Shown here: positions 40,173-48,857 of the stretch, one piece after another
Numbering within the stretch: position 1 is the first letter of the stretch
Layout of the letters: each line of letters begins with the position of its first letter
Made by a program: the position numbers and the translations under genes
Assembly (NCBI GenBank): GCA_045531455.1
Contig: JAZSEA010000011.1
Location: 1 to 64,000, forward strand
Length of the DNA: 64,000 nt
Source: CAG-390 sp045531455
Lineage (GTDB): Bacteria; Bacillota; Clostridia; Oscillospirales; CAG-272
Reading direction: 5' to 3'
Notes under the pieces: generated by a model
Databases searched by the model: none
What the model was told of the DNA's origin: nothing
The model's input: the letters and a program-made list of their open reading frames with translations, nothing else

Positions 40173-40880
40173 ATGCTTATCGACCTCGGCGGAAATATCC
40201 TTCCGGGATTTGTTGGCGGCTCGCGCGATATTGAACTTTGCGCGGAACGTATAAGAACCTTATACTCTGCGGGGCTCGGAGCTGTCCTGATGACACCGAG
40301 ATACTATCCCGCAAAAATGAGCGTCGAGGAATTCATCGACCTGCGCCGCCGAGTAATGAACAATCTCTCGGCGCATCTGCCGCGGCGTATGCCCGTGCTT
40401 TACGTCGGCTGTGAGGTCTACGTCGACGAGAGACTAAAATACATATCCTCGATCGGCGAGCTTGCCGTCAAGGGCACGCGAACCATAATCGCCGATATGC
40501 CCGCGGGATTGTGGGAGACCGCTCTCCTTGACACCCTCGACGGCATCAGAATGGCGGACTACGAGGTTCTCATCGCGCATATCGACCGCTACCCACAGCA
40601 GTATGCCGAGGATCTTTTCAGACTCGGTTATAAGGGTATCATCGACGTCGATGCGCTTATGGGAGTGCAGAATCTTATGCGGAGAAAGAAGCTTCTCGAA
40701 TGGATCGATGACGGTAATGTCGTCGCGCTCGCAAGCAATTTTGAAGCCGACGAAAAGCGCGCGCACGAAAAGCTCGTCAAGGTTCATTCAATTATCGGAG
40801 ACCAAAGATCGGATTCACTTGCCGAATCGAGCGCAAGATACCTTTCGGGCGCAGTGCAATTTGCAAAATCTATAAACTGA
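40173..40880 (+). CDS. CpsB/YwqE-like PHP-fold protein lacking most metal ligands
   Basis: 235 aa. The overall pattern is that of CpsB/CapC/YwqE, Mn-dependent protein-tyrosine phosphatases that act on capsule-synthesis kinases: start, ILPG, TPxY, GCE, IAHxxRY, then a late S-N/D block. However, the N-terminal HxHILPG is GGNILPG, DDG is VGG, TPHY is TPRY and SDAH is SNFE. Only GCE and IAH keep ligand residues. It is therefore probably not a functional metallophosphatase and may have a regulatory or binding role. The promoter is directly upstream and the MoxR operon follows 85 bases later. Confidence 0.75.
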   Translation: MLIDLGGNILPGFVGGSRDIELCAERIRTLYSAGLGAVLMTPRYYPAKMSVEEFIDLRRRVMNNLSAHLPRRMPVLYVGCEVYVDERLKYISSIGELAVKGTRTIIADMPAGLWETALLDTLDGIRMADYEVLIAHIDRYPQQYAEDLFRLGYKGIIDVDALMGVQNLMRRKKLLEWIDDGNVVALASNFEADEKRAHEKLVKVHSIIGDQRSDSLAESSARYLSGAVQFAKSIN

Positions 40881-40965
40881 TTTTATATTAAATAACTGTA
40901 ATTTATCCAACCTTATTGAAGTGTTGTGACACTATAAAGTATAAGGAAATATTTCGGAGGAAAAA

Positions 40966-41931
40966 ATGGCAAATATCGAATTGATCACAAGTGTTTACAA
41001 TAGAATCAAGGAGAACGTAGGTAAGGTAATCGTCGGCAAAAACGATACTGTGGATATGATCTGCGTCGCGCTCCTTGCGGGAGGTCACGTTCTTCTCGAG
41101 GACGTCCCCGGCACGGGCAAGACGATGCTCATCAAATCTCTCGCGGCATCCATCGGATGCGATTTCAAGCGAATTCAGTTTACCCCCGACCTGCTTCCCT
41201 CCGACATCACGGGTATCAACTTCTTCAATATGAAGTCCTCGGAATTTGAATTCGTTCCCGGACCCGTTTTCACCAACGTACTTCTCGCCGACGAGATCAA
41301 CCGTGCGACTCCGAAGACGCAGTCGGGTCTGCTTGAGTGTATGGAGGAGCGTCAGGCGACCATCGATGGCAAGACTTATAAGCTTGCCGATCCCTTTATG
41401 GTCATCGCAACGCAGAACCCCGTCGAGACTCTCGGCACCTTCCCGCTTCCCGAGGCACAGCTTGACCGATTCCTTATGAAGGGAAGAATGGAGTATCCCT
41501 CCCACGCCGAAAACGTCGATATTCTCGCGCGTTTTGACAAGGAAAGCCCCCTTGACAGCCTCGAGGCTGTCGTAAGCGAGGATGAACTCCGCGAGGCTAT
41601 CCGAGCACTTCCCGAGGTCTATATCTGCCCCGAGCTTATGGAATACATCTCATACATAGTTGAGGCAACTCGTTCGTACCCCCACGTCGTACTCGGCGTC
41701 AGCCCGCGAGGCGCGCTTGCGCTTATGAAGGCTGCAAAGGGCTATGCCGCAATAGCGGGACGCTCCTACGTTCTCCCCGACGATATTCAGCGAGCCGCTC
41801 ATCCCGTGCTCGAGCACAGAATCATGCTCGAATCCGCGGCAAGGATCAGAAAGAATGCGGTCGGCGAGATCGTTGAAAATATCATCAAATCCACCCGAGT
41901 CCCCACCGAAGCCGTATTTGCTAACCTCTGA
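40966..41931 (+). CDS. MoxR-family AAA+ ATPase
   Basis: 321 aa. Walker A EDVPGTGKT and Walker B LLADEINRATPKTQSGLLEC (20 residues) are intact; QNPVETLGTFPLPEAQLDRF (20 residues) covers sensor 1 and the arginine-finger region. MoxR ATPases act as chaperones for maturation of complexes and are often paired with DUF58 proteins. GGAGG is upstream of ATG. The stop overlaps the DUF58 start by one base (TGATG). Upstream, TTGAAG-18-TATAAG is a weak promoter candidate. Confidence 0.95.
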   Translation: MANIELITSVYNRIKENVGKVIVGKNDTVDMICVALLAGGHVLLEDVPGTGKTMLIKSLAASIGCDFKRIQFTPDLLPSDITGINFFNMKSSEFEFVPGPVFTNVLLADEINRATPKTQSGLLECMEERQATIDGKTYKLADPFMVIATQNPVETLGTFPLPEAQLDRFLMKGRMEYPSHAENVDILARFDKESPLDSLEAVVSEDELREAIRALPEVYICPELMEYISYIVEATRSYPHVVLGVSPRGALALMKAAKGYAAIAGRSYVLPDDIQRAAHPVLEHRIMLESAARIRKNAVGEIVENIIKSTRVPTEAVFANL

Positions 41932-43121
41932 TGGCTGTAATTGATTTTTTGACCGAGCTTTTGCAGACGGTCATAGCGGGTATCGCGCGGTTTCTGATCT
42001 CACCCGCGTTCCCGTACGTTCTATGTACGCTGATCGTCCTGCTTTTGCTCTGGATACTATGGCGGATCTATTCGCATTTCCGCGAAAAGAACCTCAGGAA
42101 CATCACCTATTCGCGTGAGTTCACCGAAAAGGGCGTGTACGCGGGCGACGAGGTCGAGCTGATCGAAACGATCGTCAATAACGGTTTCTTTCCGCTTCTT
42201 GCCGTCGATATTGAGGCGTACCTCTATAACGAGCTCCGACTTCAAGGCTTTGAGGCGCCGAAAAAGGACGGAATGCAGCTCTTTTTGAGCCGCTTCAATC
42301 TCTGGCCGTATATGCGTATCCGCCGCCGTCATAAGCTGATCTGCCTCAAAAGAGGGCATTATCAGCTCCAGAGCGCGGTCGTAAGGAAAAAGATCGGCGA
42401 GGAGGTCTTCGATTGTCCCGCCGAGATCTACGTATATCCCAAGCCCTTTGAGATAGATCCGATGCTTCCCGCCGTCAGCACAATGCAGGGCGAGGAGAGG
42501 GCGCTCCGTCAGCTTTTTGCCGATCCATTTTCGATATCGGGAGTGCGCGATTACCGCTTCGGCGATCCAGTTTCGCAGATCAATTTCAAGGCAAGCGCAA
42601 AGACCTGGCTCGGCTCGCGCAGAAGCGCAACGCCGCTTATGGTCAATGACCGCGATTTCTGCGCCGCACGCCGCCTTTGTGTATTTATGGACTACCATCT
42701 TGAGCGCGATTGCGGCATCGACGGCGTTGAATACGAAAAACTCACCGAGCTCGCGCTTTCATACTCTGCATACATCATCAGACAAGCTGTCTACGGCGGC
42801 TACAGCGTGGGCTTTTACGCCAACTGCAAGCGTCAAGACGGCTCGATGATGCAACGCTTCCCGATCGAGGGCGGTGAGACGCATATGCTCGATATCTTCC
42901 GCACGATGGCTTCGATGCGAGCCGCGGACGGCGGATCCTTCGCGGCACTCATCGACGAGCTGATCGACAGCGGAGAGACAAGCTCGGAGGTCCTGATCTT
43001 CGTGCTCTGTCAGACACCCGAGACCGATTCGCGTGCGTTCGAGCTCGAAAGACGTGGCAACGGCGTGCGTGTGTTCTCGCTTCCCGAGCTCTTTTTCAGC
43101 GAGGAGGCGGCAAATGAATAA
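41931..43121 (+). CDS. DUF58 domain membrane protein
   Basis: 396 aa. Two hydrophobic segments near the N-terminus (about residues 12-46) anchor it. The DUF58 signature SGVRDYRFGDPVSQINFKAS (20 residues) lies at about 201-220, in a region otherwise resembling a von Willebrand A-type fold. It is translationally coupled to moxR upstream (one-base overlap) and to the next gene (8-base overlap). The set moxR-DUF58-third gene is a standard unit thought to act in envelope-related assembly or stress; the usual transglutaminase member is not present. Confidence 0.9.
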   Translation: MAVIDFLTELLQTVIAGIARFLISPAFPYVLCTLIVLLLLWILWRIYSHFREKNLRNITYSREFTEKGVYAGDEVELIETIVNNGFFPLLAVDIEAYLYNELRLQGFEAPKKDGMQLFLSRFNLWPYMRIRRRHKLICLKRGHYQLQSAVVRKKIGEEVFDCPAEIYVYPKPFEIDPMLPAVSTMQGEERALRQLFADPFSISGVRDYRFGDPVSQINFKASAKTWLGSRRSATPLMVNDRDFCAARRLCVFMDYHLERDCGIDGVEYEKLTELALSYSAYIIRQAVYGGYSVGFYANCKRQDGSMMQRFPIEGGETHMLDIFRTMASMRAADGGSFAALIDELIDSGETSSEVLIFVLCQTPETDSRAFELERRGNGVRVFSLPELFFSEEAANE

Positions 43122-43794
43122 GTTCAAGCAACTGATCGAATCGATCAAGGAATCGCGCGGTTTTTCGCCCATCAGATCGGCTCTGACGATCATTTATGCC
43201 TTCGCTGTCTTTTACGGGGCGATACTTTTCCCTATCTCGGTCGGAAATTATCTCGTTCAAGGCGTTGCGATCGTAATGTTCGGCGGAGGACTCTGGCTCG
43301 GTTGGAAGTCACTCCGCAAGATGTTCGACCGCAGAATGCGCGAGAGGATCTCGATGATCGCGGGTGCAATATCAAGGCGCATCGTGTCTTTCTTCGGAAA
43401 AGTTTTTGGAAAACTGCTCAAAAAGCTCGGCATCGAACGAAAGAGAGTCCACGGTGAGGACGAACGCGATTTTGTCTTCAAGGAAAGAGAAGGCAGGCGC
43501 AGACGCAAGAACCGTATGAAGAATCCGCACCCTTGGAACGACGCGGATAACGCTACCCGAGTCCGATATATCTTCACCGAGTTTATGTTCCGCAAGATAC
43601 GCGAAGGTTACCGCGTCGCGCCGAAATACACTCCCGCGAAGATGGAGCGCGATCTTGCCGAGGAAGACCTCGAGCATACACTTTTTGAAACCTACACCGC
43701 CGCGCGCTATTCGGGCGGCAGTACTCAGATATCGGATGAAACCGTCGAGGAACTCGACGAACTTGTGGAGAAGAAGAGAAAGAAAAAAAGATAA
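43114..43794 (+). CDS. Membrane protein with DUF4129-like C-terminal domain
   Basis: 226 aa from ATG 43114, with GAGGAGG upstream and an 8-base overlap with the DUF58 gene. Two hydrophobic spans lie at about residues 22-63. A very basic segment (about 70-140, rich in Arg/Lys) leads to a C-terminal domain with TRVRYIFTEFMFRKIREGYR (20 residues), KYTPAKMERDL and LFETYTAARYSGG, which follows the DUF4129 pattern usually found at the end of the transglutaminase partner of MoxR/DUF58. It may be a shortened partner that kept only the DUF4129 part. Confidence 0.75.
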   Translation: MNKFKQLIESIKESRGFSPIRSALTIIYAFAVFYGAILFPISVGNYLVQGVAIVMFGGGLWLGWKSLRKMFDRRMRERISMIAGAISRRIVSFFGKVFGKLLKKLGIERKRVHGEDERDFVFKEREGRRRRKNRMKNPHPWNDADNATRVRYIFTEFMFRKIREGYRVAPKYTPAKMERDLAEEDLEHTLFETYTAARYSGGSTQISDETVEELDELVEKKRKKKR

Positions 43795-43823
43795 AAGCCT
43801 CGTTTTGAGGCTTTTATCTTTTT
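43790..43823. terminator. Bidirectional terminator between the MoxR operon and spo0A
   Basis: GATAAAAGCCTC and GAGGCTTTTATC form a 12-bp stem with loop GTTTT, followed by TTTTTTAG on the plus strand and by TTTTTTTCTTT on the minus strand. It overlaps the stop codon of the third operon gene. Confidence 0.93.
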
Positions 43824-43834
43824 TAGAACTATTC

Positions 43835-44593
43835 TTACTTGTACAATTTATATTTGAGGCGCAGATTATCCGCTATCATCGCAATAAACTCGCTGTTGGT
43901 TGGCTTGCCGCGATCGTTCTGAATGGTGTAGCCGAAATATGAATTGAGCGTCTCAACGTCACCGCGATCCCAAGCAACCTCGATCGCGTGACGGATCGCA
44001 CGCTCAACACGCGAGGTCGTTGTCTGATACTTTTTCGCCACGGTGGGGTAGAGCACCTTTGTCACCGAGTTGATCACGTCGCTGTCGCGTACAGTCAGCA
44101 GTATTGCGGTGCGCAGATATTGATATCCCTTGATATGCGCGGGAACGCCGATCTGATGGATTATCTTCGTCACTTGCGTTTCAATGTCGGGCGTACGCTC
44201 TTCGCGGGAACGGTCTCGGCTGAGACTCAGCAGATGGTCTGCAAGGCTTGCGGGATCTATCGGCTTAAGAAGACAAAGAGCCGCGCCTGCGTTCATTGCC
44301 TCGACGAATATATTTTGATTCGAAAGCGACGACGTGATGATAAAGAGCGGCGGCAAAGCTGCGCCGAAATCAATCGCGCGGCTCTGACGGAGAACACCGA
44401 TCCCGTCAAGCTTCGAGAGCCATACGTCGGCAATAACGATGTCGTAAGTCCCGCCCGAGATGCGCGTGATGACGTCCTCGCCGTTCTGCGCCTCTTCGAT
44501 GCGATGGAATCCCGAACGGCGCAAACCGTCGGCAAGCCTGCGTCTGTCGTTTTCGTTTTCATCGGCTATAAGTATTTTGATATTCTGTTCCAT
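43835..44593 (-). CDS. spo0A: Sporulation master response regulator Spo0A
   Basis: 252 aa. The receiver domain (1-125) has Asp11, the phosphoacceptor Asp56 (IVIADVWLSKLDG), Thr87 and Lys110. The DNA-binding Spo0A_C domain (about 140-252) is nearly canonical: VTKIIHQIGVPAHIKGYQYL (20 residues), the recognition-helix segment SRVERAIRHAIEVAW, and KPTNSEFIAMIADNLRL. It controls entry into sporulation, so the organism is or derives from an endospore former. GGAGG is 13 bases before this ATG, longer than usual, and a 14-codon out-of-frame ORF starts between them. The usual neighbour spoIVB is absent. Confidence 0.96.
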   Translation of the reverse strand: MEQNIKILIADENENDRRRLADGLRRSGFHRIEEAQNGEDVITRISGGTYDIVIADVWLSKLDGIGVLRQSRAIDFGAALPPLFIITSSLSNQNIFVEAMNAGAALCLLKPIDPASLADHLLSLSRDRSREERTPDIETQVTKIIHQIGVPAHIKGYQYLRTAILLTVRDSDVINSVTKVLYPTVAKKYQTTTSRVERAIRHAIEVAWDRGDVETLNSYFGYTIQNDRGKPTNSEFIAMIADNLRLKYKLYK

Positions 44594-44634
44594 GCTTTTT
44601 CATATTCCTCCAAATGGATATTTTTTACAGTAAT

Positions 44635-44663
44635 ATTTTACCATAAATCCCCAAATTTTGCAA
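44635..44663 (-). promoter_or_regulatory. Candidate promoter of spo0A
   Basis: On the minus strand TTGCAA (44658-44663), a 17-bp spacer and TGG-extended TAAAAT (44635-44640). No clear sigma-H promoter or 0A box was found in the 220-base gap. Confidence 0.6.
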
Positions 44664-44782
44664 TAGGTTAAGGCATAAAAGATTGTACAAAAATTTGCCG
44701 TCGGATTTGTGTATATTTACCATAAAATTCCACTCAAAACGCAAAATATAGTGCTTTGGCGCGAATTATGACGGAATATATA

Positions 44783-44811
44783 GTAAAAAAGAAGCTGACT
44801 GGCAGCTTCTT
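44783..44811 (-). terminator. Terminator after rluB, end of the long minus-strand operon
   Basis: AAGAAGCTG and CAGCTTCTT form a 9-bp stem with a 5-base loop. On the minus strand TTTTTTACTA follows. Confidence 0.9.
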
Positions 44812-44812
44812 T

Positions 44813-45574
44813 TTATTCGTCAATATCAGGTAAGACTTTTTCCGGTTTAAGCTTTGCCATTCTGCGAAGCCATGCAACCTCGTCATCGCGGAGCTTTCTC
44901 CAGGTGCCGGGAGCGATTCCGTTGACAGATATCGGACCGATCTTTACACGGCGGAGTCTTGTGACAGTAAGTCCCGCAGCTTCACACATCTTTCTGATCT
45001 GACGGTTTCTTCCCTCGAAGATGACGAAATTGAGGCGCGCGCCGTCATTTTGCGTGTCGATGACATCGACCTCTGCAGGCGTGATCTTGTAACCGTCTAT
45101 AACGAGAGCGGAGCGGAGAACAGCGAGTGCTTTTTCGTCGACCTTGCCCTTGACGCTTACCCTGTATTCCTTCGGAATATGGTGGCGCGGATGCATCATA
45201 AGGTTGGCAAATTCGCCGTCGTCGGTCATAAGAAGCAGACCCTCCGACTGCATATCGAGTCTTCCGATGGGGTAAAGTCTGCCGCCCGCATCCTCGACAA
45301 GCTCGGTGACGATCTTGCGTCCCTTTTCGTCTGATGCGGTACAAACGTATCCGCGAGGCTTGTTGAGTGCGATGACTCTCTTGGCAACGCGCTCCTTGAA
45401 GATGATGCCCCTGCCGTTCCAAACGACCTTGTCAACGCCCGGCGTAACCTTGTCGCCAATCTTGGCGATCTGTCCGTTGAGCTTAACGTGACCCGCCTCG
45501 ATCTCGCGCTCTGCGGCACGGCGCGAAAGCACGCCGCAATCGGTAAAATATTTCTGAAGTCTGATTTTTTCCAT
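44813..45574 (-). CDS. rluB: 23S rRNA pseudouridine synthase RluB/RsuA family
   Basis: 253 aa. An N-terminal S4 RNA-binding domain (residues 1-60) is followed by the synthase domain with the catalytic block YPIGRLDMQSEGLLLMTDDG (20 residues, catalytic Asp within RLD), KEYRVSVKG and EGRNRQIRKMCEAAG. Bacillus RluB modifies position 2605 of 23S rRNA. The stop of the upstream lipoprotein gene is immediately followed by this ATG, and AAGGAA lies within that gene, so the two are coupled. It occupies the same place after the scpAB-dac group as in Bacillus. Confidence 0.95.
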   Translation of the reverse strand: MEKIRLQKYFTDCGVLSRRAAEREIEAGHVKLNGQIAKIGDKVTPGVDKVVWNGRGIIFKERVAKRVIALNKPRGYVCTASDEKGRKIVTELVEDAGGRLYPIGRLDMQSEGLLLMTDDGEFANLMMHPRHHIPKEYRVSVKGKVDEKALAVLRSALVIDGYKITPAEVDVIDTQNDGARLNFVIFEGRNRQIRKMCEAAGLTVTRLRRVKIGPISVNGIAPGTWRKLRDDEVAWLRRMAKLKPEKVLPDIDE

Positions 45575-46396
45575 TTATTGTTCCTTATTATTAATTGCTT
45601 CGTCTATGATTGGTTCGAACTCCTCGGGGACGGGGATAAAAAATTGATCGTAGTATCCCTCCGAAGCTATGTCTGTTACGGTGAAAAGGTAAATCCACAT
45701 ATAGTATTTCCCGTCATAGTAATCGTTTTCATCATGAATCAAAGACGCATCCCACACAAGGTTCTCGTATTCCGAAAAGTGCATGCGGATTTTCAAATTT
45801 AACAGCCCCAATTTATAATTCTCGTCTCGGTATTGTATGTCTATGATCGGCATACTGTAGACATCCTCGCCCGCATCACCGTTTCTGATCGAGAAAATTG
45901 TTTCGGTTAAGTAGTCTTGAAATGCTTTTGCGTCGAATGAAGCGACCGTTTCGTAAACTATATCGCTTCCGATAAAGGGGATGGATTTTTCCTCCTCAAA
46001 CGGCATGGATTCCATCCATACCAATTCAACCTTTTGAGCTTCGTAATCCGTGATTGCTTCCTCGGTATTGTTCTTATGCTTCAACACATGATACTGGTAT
46101 CCGCGCACCATAAAAGCAACTTCGCTGCTGCAGATATATTTTTCGATAGGCAAATCTTTGACAGCGTAATATGTGTGGGAGGAGATGTTTTCACGATATT
46201 TGCCGATGCTGTTTTGAGCAGCAAACAAATATATTAAATTCGGATCGGCTTCTGTATAGTTTTCATAACAATATTCGGGTGTAAGATATTCGGGGTATTC
46301 CGCTTCGTATACTTCACGCGGTTGAGTGCATGATGAAAAAGAGATTAGTATAGCCGTCAACAAAAGAATGACGGTGAAGATTCTTTTTTGTCTCAT
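45575..46396 (-). CDS. Lipoprotein of unknown function between dac and rluB
   Basis: 273 aa from ATG 46396 (GGAGG upstream, 8 bases away). The signal peptide ends in FSSC (Cys23). The mature protein is rich in Tyr, Glu and Asp (for example YPEYLTPEYCYENYTEADPN, 20 residues) and matches no family I recognise. Codon choice looks more AT-rich than in the neighbours (many gaa, tat, aat, att). In Bacillus the corresponding position holds spmA and spmB. Its location in the operon suggests an envelope role, but this is inference. Confidence 0.7.
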   Translation of the reverse strand: MRQKRIFTVILLLTAILISFSSCTQPREVYEAEYPEYLTPEYCYENYTEADPNLIYLFAAQNSIGKYRENISSHTYYAVKDLPIEKYICSSEVAFMVRGYQYHVLKHKNNTEEAITDYEAQKVELVWMESMPFEEEKSIPFIGSDIVYETVASFDAKAFQDYLTETIFSIRNGDAGEDVYSMPIIDIQYRDENYKLGLLNLKIRMHFSEYENLVWDASLIHDENDYYDGKYYMWIYLFTVTDIASEGYYDQFFIPVPEEFEPIIDEAINNKEQ

Positions 46397-46444
46397 AGTC
46401 AATACCTCCGTGCTTTTTTCGGCGATATGGCTGAACAAAACCTA

Positions 46445-47614
46445 TTAAAATCCCAACAACCTCGCCCAGAATCCTTTTTCCTTTTTCTTAGCCGCCGCAT
46501 AGGCGGTTATGAGTTTAATCCGTGCAATTTCCTCTCCCTCGCAAAGGAAGATTACCTCTCCGGCATTCTGCCCTCGTGTTACGGGAGCGGGGAGAGAAGG
46601 TGTATTTTCAATCCGACACGTTATTTTCGTGCCGCTTTTCGGCAGAGTAACGTAAACGTCCTCCGCGAATGCAGTTCGGACGCAAGATTGCCCTCCGTCC
46701 GTTACAGATATCTCGGGCAGATCAATGCTTATATGATCGATAAGATTCACGCGCTCGTATGCGGCAAATCCCGCCTCGAGCATTTCGGTGTGGTCGTGCC
46801 AATCGTTGCCGTCGTTGAGAGTGACCGCGATAAGCCGCAGACCGTCCCTCTCGGCGGCTGAAACAAGACAGCGTCCGTTTGACTTTGTATATCCCGTCTT
46901 GACTCCTATGCAACCCTCGATCGACTTCAGGAGCCGATTGTGGTTGATGAGCATACGCACGCCTCCGTCGGGCGCGGATACCGTCATTTTATAAGTAGAG
47001 AATATCTTTTTCAGAGCCTCGTTTTCGAGCGCCGCGGCGGCAATGATGCCAAGCTCACGTGCGGTCGTGTAATGCTCCTCGTGGTCAAGTCCGTGCGGAT
47101 TCGTGAAATGAGTATCACGCAGACCGAGCTCGGCGCATTTCTCATTCATAAGCGCGGCAAATTCCTCGACGCTTCCCGAGACTGCAATAGCTACAGCCGT
47201 TGCCGCATCGTTTGCCGATTCGAGAAGAGTGCAGCAGAGAAGCTCCTCGAGCGTGAAGACCTCGCCTTCGGTCAGATAGACGGACGAGCCTTCGATCCCG
47301 ACGGATTCTTTTGTGACCGTTACCTTTGTTGAGAGCGGCATACTTTCCGCGGCAACAAGTGCGGTCATGATCTTCGTCGTGCTTGCGGGACCGCGCCTCT
47401 CGTCGGCGTTTTGCGCCCAAAGCGTGCGTGTTTCCGATCCGCTTGCATCAAGAAGCACCGCAGACCCCGCCGCCGTCGCTATATCAAGCGGAACGGTCGG
47501 CAGAGGGGAATCTGCGGTAAGATATTCTTCCTCGCCCGAAACGGGTAATGCCCGCATCGGCAGGATCGTCAGAGTACAAAGTAAGAGTGCCAGAAGCTTG
47601 CGCGGGATATTCAT
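46445..47614 (-). CDS. D-alanyl-D-alanine carboxypeptidase (DacB/DacF-type)
   Basis: 389 aa from ATG 47614 (GAGGTGG upstream). Sec signal peptide at residues 1-27. The serine-type penicillin-binding motifs are STTK (78-81, catalytic Ser78), SAN (133-135) and KTG (239-241). A PBP5-like C-terminal domain (about 300-370) and a short basic hydrophobic end follow. The enzyme trims the terminal D-Ala of peptidoglycan stem peptides. Its place in the scpAB-ytfJ cluster fits the sporulation-linked carboxypeptidases DacB/DacF, involved in cortex cross-linking. Confidence 0.92.
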   Translation of the reverse strand: MNIPRKLLALLLCTLTILPMRALPVSGEEEYLTADSPLPTVPLDIATAAGSAVLLDASGSETRTLWAQNADERRGPASTTKIMTALVAAESMPLSTKVTVTKESVGIEGSSVYLTEGEVFTLEELLCCTLLESANDAATAVAIAVSGSVEEFAALMNEKCAELGLRDTHFTNPHGLDHEEHYTTARELGIIAAAALENEALKKIFSTYKMTVSAPDGGVRMLINHNRLLKSIEGCIGVKTGYTKSNGRCLVSAAERDGLRLIAVTLNDGNDWHDHTEMLEAGFAAYERVNLIDHISIDLPEISVTDGGQSCVRTAFAEDVYVTLPKSGTKITCRIENTPSLPAPVTRGQNAGEVIFLCEGEEIARIKLITAYAAAKKKEKGFWARLLGF

Positions 47615-47675
47615 TTTCCACCTCAAAATATAATTCTTATAAAATTATATTTCGGGCGGGATGAAGATATACCGA

Positions 47676-48110
47676 TTAAGCGTTTTCTTCCTCGGTGTCG
47701 GGCTCTGCGTCCTTGGCAAAGAAAGCCTTGATCTTTGCGATGATCTCGGGAGCTCGCTCAACAACGTCGGCAACCTGTTCGATCGGTCCGCTCTTGTATT
47801 CCATACCGATGTTGATCATATCAACGTCGCCGTCGGGAGAAACAACGAGGAATCCAACGGGAACGACCGAGAGACCTGTTCCTCCTCCGCCACCGAAATT
47901 CTGGATGCGTGCGCGTACAGCCTCCTCGCTCTTGCCTGCGTAGTCAAGACCGCCCGAAGCAAAACCGAGAGAAACCTTGGATACGGGGATGATGGTGGTT
48001 CCCTGAGGGGTGTTGATGGGGTTACCGATAACGGTGTTTGCGTCAACCATCGAACGGATATTTTCGAGAGAAGCCGCAATAATTTCCTGAAGCTTGTTTT
48101 CGTTTGCCAT
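47676..48110 (-). CDS. ytfJ: YtfJ/GerW family sporulation protein
   Basis: 144 aa from ATG 48110 (AAAGG 10 bases upstream); the in-frame ATG at 48128 would place the Shine-Dalgarno inside the gene. Characteristic blocks are NTVIGNPINTPQGTTIIPVS (20 residues), VSLGFASGG and the Gly-rich FGGGGGTGLSVVPVGFLVV. In Bacillus GerW is needed for proper spore germination. An acidic tail ends the protein. It follows the DUF2953 gene, as in other Clostridia. Confidence 0.93.
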   Translation of the reverse strand: MANENKLQEIIAASLENIRSMVDANTVIGNPINTPQGTTIIPVSKVSLGFASGGLDYAGKSEEAVRARIQNFGGGGGTGLSVVPVGFLVVSPDGDVDMINIGMEYKSGPIEQVADVVERAPEIIAKIKAFFAKDAEPDTEEENA

Positions 48111-48146
48111 GATTTTTGATCCTTTCATGTATCTGGAAAAATTATT

Positions 48147-48830
48147 TTACAAATGTTTTGTGAGCCTGAAGCCCGTGCGGAAGAGAACGTCGAAGAGCTG
48201 CCATACGCAGATCGAAAATCCGATCTCAATGTCGATCTGCATCGTCTCCGAGAGATAGTCCGCGTGTATATCAACGTCCGACCTTGCGGGATGGCGCAGG
48301 GTCGAGGTTGAGTCGAGAAGTGCCGCGATGCAAGCCACTGTGGGCGCGATCGCACCGTAAAGAATTGCCGTCGTAGCCGCATCACCCGTAGCTACTCCGA
48401 TATGCAGACGTGCTATACGGATGCGAAGGTGCTTTGCAAAGCGTCCGACGAAAACGGCAACGAGATCCTTGATCATCTCAATGATGTCACCGATAGGCTT
48501 CTTCGGCTTAACCTTGCCCGCTGCCTTGTCAGCCTTTTTCTTCGCCTTTGCGGCTTCCTTCTTTTTCTTCTTTTCGGATTTCTTTTTAGCCTTTTTGATG
48601 GCTTTTTCCTTTTCAGCCGCCTCGTATTTTGCGCGGTTCTTGCGCGAGTAGGCGGAGATCTTTACCTTCTTTTTCTTCTTCGGAAGAATCTTTATCGGGA
48701 TACCGAGTACCCTGACCGTCAGGCGTAATTCATCCGAATATGCAATTAATACCTCGGCGCGCAAAGATGCGATGAAGGCAAAGAAAAGTACTATGCCGCC
48801 GATAATGTAGAGGGCAATCAGATGTATCAC
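48147..48830 (-). CDS. DUF2953 family membrane protein
   Basis: 227 aa. One N-terminal membrane span (about 5-22), then YSDELRLTVRVLGIPIKILP, as in DUF2953. A long Lys/Ala/Glu-rich insertion (about 52-110) breaks the domain, and the conserved part resumes at RIRIARLHIGVATGDAATTA (20 residues), then YGAIAPTVACIAALL. The domain occurs next to ytfJ in many sporulating Firmicutes, which suggests a sporulation-related envelope role. The basic insertion is longer than I would expect. Confidence 0.85.
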   Translation of the reverse strand: MIHLIALYIIGGIVLFFAFIASLRAEVLIAYSDELRLTVRVLGIPIKILPKKKKKVKISAYSRKNRAKYEAAEKEKAIKKAKKKSEKKKKKEAAKAKKKADKAAGKVKPKKPIGDIIEMIKDLVAVFVGRFAKHLRIRIARLHIGVATGDAATTAILYGAIAPTVACIAALLDSTSTLRHPARSDVDIHADYLSETMQIDIEIGFSICVWQLFDVLFRTGFRLTKHL

Positions 48831-48857
48831 CTGCCTTTGATCGATAAGAATTGAAAA

